Source of the DNA: Gemmataceae bacterium
GTDB taxonomy: Bacteria > Planctomycetota > Planctomycetia > Gemmatales > Gemmataceae
Direction: 5' to 3'
DNA: 37,287 nucleotides
Assembly (NCBI GenBank): GCA_028288765.1
Contig: JAQGHQ010000559.1
Coordinates: 1 to 37,287, forward strand
Below, piece by piece: positions 31,641-37,287 of the stretch. Positions within the stretch are counted from its first letter, which is position 1. Every line of letters starts with the position of its first letter. A program made the position numbers and the translations under genes. The notes under the pieces were generated by a model, which had not been told where the DNA came from, searched no databases, and saw nothing but the letters and a program-made list of their open reading frames with translations.

Positions 31641-33242
31641 TTGTCGACGTCCGCTCGCTCAAACCGTTCGCTCGTCATCGGCGCCGCCACGAACTGGGCC
31701 GCGTTCGCGGCGGGCATGGCGGTCTCGTTCTTCCTCGCCCCGTACCTGATCCACGGGCTCGGCGACGCCCGGTACGGGGTCTGGTGCGTGGTCGAAGGCA
31801 TCCTCGCCTACTTCACCCTCTTCGACCTCGGCATCGCCGCCTGTCTCGTCCGGTACGTGGCGAAGTACCACGCCACCGACGAGCGGGCCGAGCTGAACAA
31901 GCTCGTGTCCGCGTGTCTCGTCGTGTTCGCCGCGGCGGCCGGCGGCGTGTTGGTCCTCGGGGCCGCACTCGTCCCGCTCGTCGCCCCGGGGCTGGAACGG
32001 AAACTCGGCGAGCCTGGCGACATACCGGCGTTCATGCTCCTGGTGCTCGTCAACCTCGCCCTCACCCTCCCGCTCAGCGTCTTCCCCACGATCCTCGACG
32101 GGCTCCAGCGGTTCGGGGCGAAGAGTGCCGCCCGGCTCGCGTTCCTGCTGCTCCGCACGGGCGGGATCGTCTGGGTGATGGAAACCCGGCCCGGGTTGTT
32201 CCCGCTCGCCGTCGTGTTCACCATCACGAACCTGCTCGAACACGCCGCGGCGGGCGTGCTGGCGGTCCGGTTCCTGCCGGGGCTGCGGGTGTCGTGGGGG
32301 CGGGTCGACCGCGAGACGCTCCGCCGGGTGAAGGGGTACAGCGTCGACGCCTTCCTCGCCATGCTCGCCGGGCGGATCACGGTCCAGACCGGGGCGATCG
32401 TGGTCGGCGGGTTCCTGACCGCCGCCGCGGCGGCCCACTACGCCCTCGCCGCCAGGCTCGTCGAACTGGCGAAGAACCTGCTCCGCTCGGCGACCACGAC
32501 CCTCACCCCCGCCGTGAGCGAGCGCGAGGCCAGCGGCGACCTCGACGGCGTGCGGCGGGTGCTGCTCGACGGCACCCGGTGGGTGCTGTACCTCGTGCTC
32601 CCGGTCCACCTCGGGCTGCTCTTCTTCGGCCGGCCGTTCCTGGCCCGGTGGGTCGGCGGGGCGGAGTACGCCGAGTGGTGCTTCCCGGCGACCGCGATCC
32701 TCTCCGCGACGCTGACGATCGGGGTCGCGCAGTCGGTGGCCGCGCGGATCCTCTACGGCATGGGGAAGCTCCGGCTGTTCGCCCGGCTGGCGCTCGTGGA
32801 AGCGGGGCTGAATCTGGGCCTGAGCCTGGCCCTCGTCGGGCCGATGGGGCTGGAAGGCGTGGCCGTCGCCGTGGCCGTGCCGAACGTCCTGTTCTGCCTG
32901 TTCGCGATCGGGTACGCGTGCCGGACGCTGGACGTGCGGGCCGGGCGGTATCTCGTGGCCGCCTGGCTGCGGCCGGCGGGCGCGGCGTGCGTCCCGGCCG
33001 CGGTGTGGTGGGTCGTTACGCCCGCCGACCCGGCGTGGCTCGGGATCGCGGCCGGGATCGCGACGGGCCTCGTGCCGTACGGGATCGTCGTCGCGGGTGT
33101 GGAACTCGGTGGGCGGCTCGCGGCAAACCGGCGGCGAGCGCGGGACGTGGAGCCGGGCGGGCAAGACGCCCGGGCCACACCGGTCATCCGAGTTTCGACG
33201 CCACCAGCGCGGAAAGCGCGGCCGGCGTCAGCCCGCGGATGA
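31641..33242 (+). CDS. Polysaccharide flippase (Wzx/MATE-like)
   Basis: A 533-aa membrane protein with about 12-14 helices. The TTG start 31641 (LSTSARSNRSLVIGAATNWA) is chosen because GGAGG lies 8 bases before it and the first helix follows at once; the frame could begin further up at 31560 but that adds a peptide without family likeness. Features: ...GLGDARYGVWCVVEGILAYF near the first loop and LEGVAVAVAVPNVLFCLFAI toward the end are typical of the MOP/Wzx superfamily. It should move undecaprenyl-linked sugars across the inner membrane. The tail GGQDARATPVIRV is derived from a dispersed repeat and the last residues overlap the convergent gene at 33184. Confidence 0.88.
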   Translation: MSTSARSNRSLVIGAATNWAAFAAGMAVSFFLAPYLIHGLGDARYGVWCVVEGILAYFTLFDLGIAACLVRYVAKYHATDERAELNKLVSACLVVFAAAAGGVLVLGAALVPLVAPGLERKLGEPGDIPAFMLLVLVNLALTLPLSVFPTILDGLQRFGAKSAARLAFLLLRTGGIVWVMETRPGLFPLAVVFTITNLLEHAAAGVLAVRFLPGLRVSWGRVDRETLRRVKGYSVDAFLAMLAGRITVQTGAIVVGGFLTAAAAAHYALAARLVELAKNLLRSATTTLTPAVSEREASGDLDGVRRVLLDGTRWVLYLVLPVHLGLLFFGRPFLARWVGGAEYAEWCFPATAILSATLTIGVAQSVAARILYGMGKLRLFARLALVEAGLNLGLSLALVGPMGLEGVAVAVAVPNVLFCLFAIGYACRTLDVRAGRYLVAAWLRPAGAACVPAAVWWVVTPADPAWLGIAAGIATGLVPYGIVVAGVELGGRLAANRRRARDVEPGGQDARATPVIRVSTPPARKARPASARG

Positions 33243-33483
33243 GGAACTGCTTGTTCCGGTTGGTCTGCCCGCCGACCAGCTCGACCTGCGACCGCTTCAT
33301 CCCGAGCCAGTTCCGCAGGAGCTCGCCGATCGCTTCGTTGGCCCGCCCGTCCTCCGGCGGGGCCGTCACCGCGACCTTCAGTGCCCCGCCGTGCTCGCCG
33401 AGGACGGCGTTCTTCCGCGCTCCCGGCTGCGCCCGCACGGCGAGGTTCGCGCCCTCGGCGTGCGGGGTGATGGCGATCGGCAT
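33184..33483 (-). CDS. DUF167 (YggU-type) family protein
   Basis: A 99-aa protein starting at ATG 33483 (MPIAITPHAEGANLAVRAQP), with an alternative start 6 codons upstream at 33501. The core GARKNAVLGEHGGALKVAVT and DGRANEAIGELLRNWLGMKR match the DUF167/YggU family almost along its full length. The family is small, widely conserved and of unknown role. Its 3' end overlaps the flippase stop by 59 bp in convergent orientation. It lies upstream of nothing obviously linked. Confidence 0.88.
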   Translation of the reverse strand: MPIAITPHAEGANLAVRAQPGARKNAVLGEHGGALKVAVTAPPEDGRANEAIGELLRNWLGMKRSQVELVGGQTNRNKQFLIRGLTPAALSALVASKLG

Positions 33484-33529
33484 CGGGGACCCCAAGACCA
33501 AGATGGGCCCGGTTTCTTCTTACTTCTCT

Positions 33530-33712
33530 CGTTCCCACGCTCTGCGTGGGAACGCCTCTTCGGACGCTCTGCGTCCTTCTGGCGTTGCTCCCGGCCGGTG
33601 CGACGGACGGCCTCGCCGGGAGGCTGGCACGAACCAGCTCGGTGCCGCGACCGAAGCGCCTTCGCCGCGACGCGGAGCGTCGAAGAAGGCATTCCCACGC
33701 GGAGCGTGGGAA
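33530..33712. repeat. Composite palindromic repeat (CGTTCCCACGC family)
   Basis: Four hairpins sit in a mirror arrangement: CGTTCCCACGC-TCT-GCGTGGGAACG (33530-33554), GGACGC-TCT-GCGTCC (33562-33576), CGACGC-GGA-GCGTCG (33668-33682) and TTCCCACGC-GGA-GCGTGGGAA (33692-33712). The first and last are inverted copies of each other, as are the second and third. This is a non-coding mobile-like unit that I know from many planctomycete genomes. Confidence 0.8.
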
Positions 33713-33753
33713 CGAGGGTAGAGCGTCGGGACGAGGGCGAGAAACCGGTTTCT

Positions 33754-34458
33754 TCAGATCTCGCCCAGACCCTCGAACAGCGTCGTCCCGACGCGCACGA
33801 ACGTCGCGCCTTCTTCCACCGCGACCTCGAAATCGTTGCTCATGCCCATCGACAGGTGCGGCAGGGGAAGACCCGATGCCCCCCGGAGCTGGTCCCGGAG
33901 CTGGCGCAGCTCCGCGAACACCGGGCGGCACCGCCCCAGGTCGTCGGCGTACGGGGCCATCGTCATCAACCCTTGAACGGACACGCCGACGAACGGCTTG
34001 AGCCTCTCGTCCAGTGCAGACACGGCCTCGGGGCGGAACCCGCCCTTGCTCTCTTCGCGGCTACAGTTCACTTCCAGCAGGACCGGGACCGGCCGGCTCT
34101 GTTTCCGGCCGAACGCGTCGAGGGCGGCGAGCAGGCGTTCGCTGTCGACCGAGTGCGTGAGCGCCACAAGGGGAATCGTCCGGTCGAGCTTGTTCCGTTG
34201 CAGGTGCCCGATGAGGTGCCACCGGGCGGCGGGCACGGCCTCTGCCTTCTTCCACAGCTCCTGCGGCCGGCTCTCGCCGAGGTCGAGCGTCCCGAGTCCC
34301 GCCACGACCGCCGCGATCCGCGGGGACACCGTTTTCGTGACCGCGACGAGAGTCACGCCGGCCGGGTCGCGCCCGGCCCGGCGGCACGCATGGGCGATCC
34401 GCCCGCGGACGGCCGCGAGGCGGTCGGTCAAGACGGAGCGGAGTTCGGCTTCGGTCAT
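33754..34458 (-). CDS. YggS family PLP homeostasis protein
   Basis: A 234-aa protein. Fold III alanine-racemase-type barrel with the PLP Lys42 in LVAVTKTVSP, and the family signatures HLIGHLQRNKLD, VDSERLLAAL, LEVNCSREESKGGF and LSMGMSNDFEVAVEEGATFV. It buffers free pyridoxal phosphate rather than racemising amino acids. The start ATG 34458 lies 2 bases after the HinT stop (34461), so the two are an operon. The name yggS or pipY would both be used. Confidence 0.93.
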   Translation of the reverse strand: MTEAELRSVLTDRLAAVRGRIAHACRRAGRDPAGVTLVAVTKTVSPRIAAVVAGLGTLDLGESRPQELWKKAEAVPAARWHLIGHLQRNKLDRTIPLVALTHSVDSERLLAALDAFGRKQSRPVPVLLEVNCSREESKGGFRPEAVSALDERLKPFVGVSVQGLMTMAPYADDLGRCRPVFAELRQLRDQLRGASGLPLPHLSMGMSNDFEVAVEEGATFVRVGTTLFEGLGEI

Positions 34459-34460
34459 CG

Positions 34461-34805
34461 TCAGCCCGGTGGCCACGTGAAGTGGCGGCCGCCCATCAGG
34501 TGGATGTGCAGGTGCGGGACGGTCTGGCCGCCGTGCGGCCCGCTGTTGATCACCAGCCGGTAGCCGTCGGTCAGCCCGAGCTGGGCCGCGAGCTTCGCCG
34601 CGACCACGTGCAGGTGGCCGATCAGCGGGGCGTCCTCCTCGGTGATGTCGGCGTGCGTCGGGATCACCTTCTTCGGGATGATGAGCACGTGAACCGGGGC
34701 CTTCGGGCCGACGTCGTGGAACGCCAGACACTGGTCGTCCTCGTAGACGACCTTCGCCGGGATCTCCTTGCGGATGATCTTCAGGAAGATGTTATCGGCG
34801 GGCAT
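34461..34805 (-). CDS. hinT: HinT-type histidine triad nucleotide-binding protein
   Basis: A 114-aa HIT protein: NIFLKIIRKEIPAKVVYEDD at the start, HDVGPKAPVHVLIIPKK in the middle, and NSGPHGGQTVPHLHIHLMGG containing the catalytic histidine triad. The length is typical of HinT, a purine nucleoside phosphoramidase. The start ATG 34805 begins at the conserved MPADNIF; the frame runs on to 34874 without support. It precedes yggS with 2 bases between. Confidence 0.93.
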   Translation of the reverse strand: MPADNIFLKIIRKEIPAKVVYEDDQCLAFHDVGPKAPVHVLIIPKKVIPTHADITEEDAPLIGHLHVVAAKLAAQLGLTDGYRLVINSGPHGGQTVPHLHIHLMGGRHFTWPPG

Positions 34806-34885
34806 GACGGCTCCGGGGGCTGGTCGGGGGAGGGCCGGCGTGGTTACGATAGCGGTCTGCGGGAGAACGAGCAACGGAGTCCCCT

Positions 34886-35836
34886 ATGCCCTGGGTGGTT
34901 GGGATCGACGAGGCCGGGTACGGTCCGAACCTCGGGCCGCTGGTCCAGGCGGCGGTTCCGCTCCGGCTGCCGGCCGGCGACCCGTCCGGGTGGGAGGTGC
35001 TGAAATCGCACGTCCGCCGGGCCCACGAGAAGGACGACGGCCGGCTCCTGATCGACGACTCGAAGAAGGTGTACCCCCGCGACGGGCTCGGGGCCCTGGA
35101 GCGGGGCGTCCGGGCCGCGCTGATCCTCCTCGACCCGACCGTCGGTGATCTGTTCCGGAAGACTGCCCTGCCGGGCGTTCGCGAGGAACTGGCCGCCGAG
35201 AGCTGGCACGACCCCGCCGAGCTCGCCCCGGTGGCCGCGACACACGAGACCGTCCTCGCCGCCTTCACCGCCCTGTCTGTCGGCCTGGGAGCAGCGGGGG
35301 CGGGGTTCGGCCCGGCGGTCGCGAGCGTGGTGCCGGCGCCGCGGTTCAACCGCATCTGCGACAAGTTCGGGTCGAAGGGCGCGGTCCTGGCCCGCGGGCT
35401 GGTCGAGCTGATCCCCGCGGCCCTCGATGCCATGAAACAGGACCGCGAGCCGGTCGTGATCCTCTGCGACAAGCAGGGCGGGCGGAACTACTACGCCGCG
35501 CTCGTGCAGCAGGCGTTCCCGGACGGGTGGGTGGTCGCGGAGCGGGAGTCGGCGGCCGAAAGTCGGTATCGAGTCGAACAGCTCGACCGCACGGTCACGG
35601 TCGCGTTCCGCCCTCGGGCCGACGGAGACAGCGTGGCGGTCGCGCTGGCATCCATGCTGTGCAAGTACCTCCGCGAGGTGTGCATGAGGCAGTTCAACCG
35701 GTTCTGGGCGACCCACGTGCCGGGGATCATGCCCACGGCCGGCTACCCCGGCGACGCCAGGCGGTTCTACGCCGAGATCCGGCCGGCGATGACGAAGCTC
35801 GGGTTCAGTGAGGACCAGGTCTGGCGGAAACGGTAA
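34886..35836 (+). CDS. Divergent RNase HII-like protein
   Basis: A 316-aa protein with the RNase HII plan: GIDEAGYGPNLGPLV at residues 6-20 (Asp8, Glu9; RNase HII has DEAGRGPLAGPVV), LLIDDSKKV at 55-61 (DSK motif), VVILCDKQGGRNYY in place of the VDG motif, and GDSVAVALASMLCKYLREV in place of the IAAASIIAKVTRD motif. The fourth acidic residue would be Glu instead of Asp. An HPGYG-like AGYPGDARRF closes the pattern. It is about 100 aa longer than RnhB, with inserts between the motifs. RNase HII cuts RNA in RNA-DNA hybrids; here the activity is only likely. It is a separate family member, not the plain rnhB. Confidence 0.7.
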   Translation: MPWVVGIDEAGYGPNLGPLVQAAVPLRLPAGDPSGWEVLKSHVRRAHEKDDGRLLIDDSKKVYPRDGLGALERGVRAALILLDPTVGDLFRKTALPGVREELAAESWHDPAELAPVAATHETVLAAFTALSVGLGAAGAGFGPAVASVVPAPRFNRICDKFGSKGAVLARGLVELIPAALDAMKQDREPVVILCDKQGGRNYYAALVQQAFPDGWVVAERESAAESRYRVEQLDRTVTVAFRPRADGDSVAVALASMLCKYLREVCMRQFNRFWATHVPGIMPTAGYPGDARRFYAEIRPAMTKLGFSEDQVWRKR

Positions 35837-35863
35837 GGCCGTGTCCCTGGCCCGCCGCCGCTT

Positions 35864-36448
35864 TCAGCGCAGCGGTGGCTCATCAAACTCCACCCCGCGG
35901 TACACGTCGGCCAGCGGTATCCGCACCGGCACGGTCGCCAGGGCGAACTCCACGGACTGGTCAAAGGTGGTCAGCACCCACGTCTCGTCCGACTGCCGGA
36001 CGAACCGCTCCACCAGCATCCGATCCTGGCTGACGAGGACGTATTCCCGCACGGACGGCAGCCGTCGGTAGTGCAGGAACTTGACCCCGCGGTCGTAGCT
36101 CTCCGTCGACTTCGAAAGGATTTCGATGATCACCTGGGGGTTGACGAGGGTGTCCGTGTCCTTCGGGTCGAACTCGGGCCGGCCGCAGACGATTAACAGG
36201 TCGGGGTAGGTGTAGAGACCGGTCCGATCCACGTTCACCCGCTGGTCGGACGAGTAGGTCCGGCACGGACCACCCTTGAGCCGGCTGCCGATCTCGATAC
36301 TCAGGTTCTCCTTCAACTCGTTGTGCTGCCGGCTGGCCCCGGCCATGGCGAACATCTCGCCGTTGTAGAACTCGCTCTTGAACTCCGCCTTCCGCTCGAG
36401 GGCAAGGTACTCGGCTTCGGTGAGCTTCTTCTTCGGCACGGCAGACAT
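35864..36448 (-). CDS. Uma2 family nuclease-fold protein
   Basis: A 194-aa protein starting at ATG 36448. The Uma2/DUF820 PD-(D/E)xK fold is visible: SEFYNGEMFAMAGASRQHNE, TYPDLLIVCGRPEFD (the PD), VIIEILSKSTESYDRGVKFL (the E-x-x-S and K of the family) and VREYVLVSQDRMLVERFVRQ. These proteins are common in planctomycetes and cyanobacteria in many copies; their role is unclear although they are annotated as endonucleases. It stands alone on the minus strand. Confidence 0.88.
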   Translation of the reverse strand: MSAVPKKKLTEAEYLALERKAEFKSEFYNGEMFAMAGASRQHNELKENLSIEIGSRLKGGPCRTYSSDQRVNVDRTGLYTYPDLLIVCGRPEFDPKDTDTLVNPQVIIEILSKSTESYDRGVKFLHYRRLPSVREYVLVSQDRMLVERFVRQSDETWVLTTFDQSVEFALATVPVRIPLADVYRGVEFDEPPLR

Positions 36449-36676
36449 GGGGACGACTCCACATGGGTCGACGGCGGGAGTTCACCGGCTCATTCTACCA
36501 CCGCCCGCGGCGGGGAAATCGGTTCCGTCTCCTTCGGTCGCAGTGACACGGACCAGGGGAACGGTGGAAGGCAGATGTGGCAGAAACGGTGACCGGCCCG
36601 AAAAAAGTTGGCCGCTCCACCCCCTCGCGGCACACTATCCGGATGAAGGACGTCCCGCCTCACCCAGGTGCCACGG

Positions 36677-37287
36677 ATGCCCGCCCCGCTTCTGAAACTC
36701 CTTTCCACAGCTGCGCCGGGCGCTCCGGACGCCGAGCTGCTCGGTCGGTTCGTCGCCGCCCGCGACGAGGCCGCGTTCGCCGAACTGGTCCGCCGGCACG
36801 GGCCGGTCGTGTACCGCGTCTGCCGTCGGCTGGTCGGCCCGTCGGCCGCCGATGATGCCTTCCAGTCTGCCTTTCTGGTCCTCGCCTGCCGGGCGAACGC
36901 GGTGCGAAAGGCGTCGTCGGTCGGCAGCTGGCTGATCGGGGTGGCCGGGCGGGTGTCGCGGCAGATGCGGAAGCGGTCGCGGACGAGTCAGGAGTCCGAG
37001 ATCCGGAGCCAGACCGACCCGGACCGGCCGGTTACTCTTCCGCCCCCCGATGCCGCTCTCCTGACTGCGGAACTGGCCGCCATTCTCGATGACGAGCTGA
37101 CCCGGCTACCGGACACCCTTCGTGGGCCGGTCGTGCTGTGTCTGGTGGAGGGGCGGACGCAGGAGCAGGCGGTCGCCGAACTCGGCGGGAGTGTCCGGTC
37201 TCTCCGGCGACGGCTGGAGCGGGCCAAAACTCTACTCCGGCTCCGGCTCGAGCGGCGGGGCGTGGTCCCGGCAGTCGCGGCCGGGCT
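36677..37287 (+). CDS. ECF-type sigma factor, 5' part (runs off window)
   Basis: An open frame of 203 codons from ATG 36677 to the window end, no stop seen. It begins MPAPLLKLLSTAAPGAPDAE, with region 2 in ELLGRFVAARDEAAFAELVR, RHGPVVYRVCRRLV and DDAFQSAFLVLACRANAVRK, and region 4 in LPDTLRGPVVLCLVEGRTQE, QAVAELGGSVRSLRRRLERA. This is the type found in Gemmata relatives in which the sigma part is followed by a long C-terminal membrane or WD40-like domain, so the gene probably continues well beyond 37287. The neighbouring Uma2 gene is divergent. Confidence 0.88.
   Translation, partial: MPAPLLKLLSTAAPGAPDAELLGRFVAARDEAAFAELVRRHGPVVYRVCRRLVGPSAADDAFQSAFLVLACRANAVRKASSVGSWLIGVAGRVSRQMRKRSRTSQESEIRSQTDPDRPVTLPPPDAALLTAELAAILDDELTRLPDTLRGPVVLCLVEGRTQEQAVAELGGSVRSLRRRLERAKTLLRLRLERRGVVPAVAAG

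Noticed and set aside
31274..33721. 815-codon plus-strand frame over the flippase
   Set aside because: Shifted shadow of the flippase gene, Arg-rich, extends into repeats.

Overview
This is a GC-rich bacterial segment that most resembles a planctomycete of the Gemmata / Fimbriiglobus type (Gemmataceae). The reasons are an ECF sigma factor followed by a Ser/Thr kinase gene, a second ECF sigma factor of the long Gemmata type at the right edge, a sigma-70 protein with several extra helix-turn-helix segments, a ModF-like twin ABC ATPase, HEAT-repeat and animal-peroxidase-like proteins, and many short palindromic dispersed repeats at gene ends. No rRNA, tRNA or CRISPR array was seen.

Layout. 1-579: no gene; degenerate TTGGGTTCGTT-type repeats. 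580-1853: an intact ISAs1-family insertion sequence whose 18-bp terminal inverted repeats can be read. 1874-5046 (minus): an ECF sigma factor followed by a membrane-anchored Ser/Thr kinase gene that is frameshifted and also split by about 584 bp of foreign, partly AT-rich DNA (2861-3444). 5208-6965 (minus): TolC-type outer-membrane lipoprotein. 7113-11080 (plus): the most interesting unit, two translationally coupled P-loop NTPases (an archaeal-ATPase-like protein and a NTPase-winged helix-TPR protein). It has a consensus promoter placed so that the mRNA should be leaderless, with a 30-bp palindrome abutting the -35 box. 11142-13580: AraC regulator, then an ArsR-SRPBCC operon on the minus strand with two matched operators, and a small Cys protein. 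13681-16162: Ogt-type alkyltransferase, a truncated dapA copy, a hypothetical gene and an intact dapA. 16439-18186: small Zn-finger membrane protein, relic of an animal haem peroxidase gene, and a ParE-type toxin-antitoxin pair. 18271-19971 (minus): unusual sigma factor. 20762-23899: secreted protein and glycogen synthase glgA. 24160-25800: broken HEAT-repeat gene inside 23-bp direct repeats. 25898-28881 (minus): HIT protein, hemC and the ModF-like ABC protein. 28959-33242: TPM-domain protein, glycosyltransferase-like protein and a flippase. 33184-35836: DUF167 protein, YggS, HinT and a divergent RNase HII-like protein. 35864-37287: Uma2 nuclease-fold protein and the start of another ECF sigma gene.

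Two themes run through the window. First, palindromic dispersed repeats sit at gene 3' ends and in several cases supply the last codons and the stop. Second, four genes (kinase, SRPBCC, ParE, HEAT) can each be restored by adding one missing base, mostly in G/C runs. That pattern may be genuine decay, or undercalled homopolymers in the assembly. All functional calls rest on reading motifs by eye; no database search was possible.
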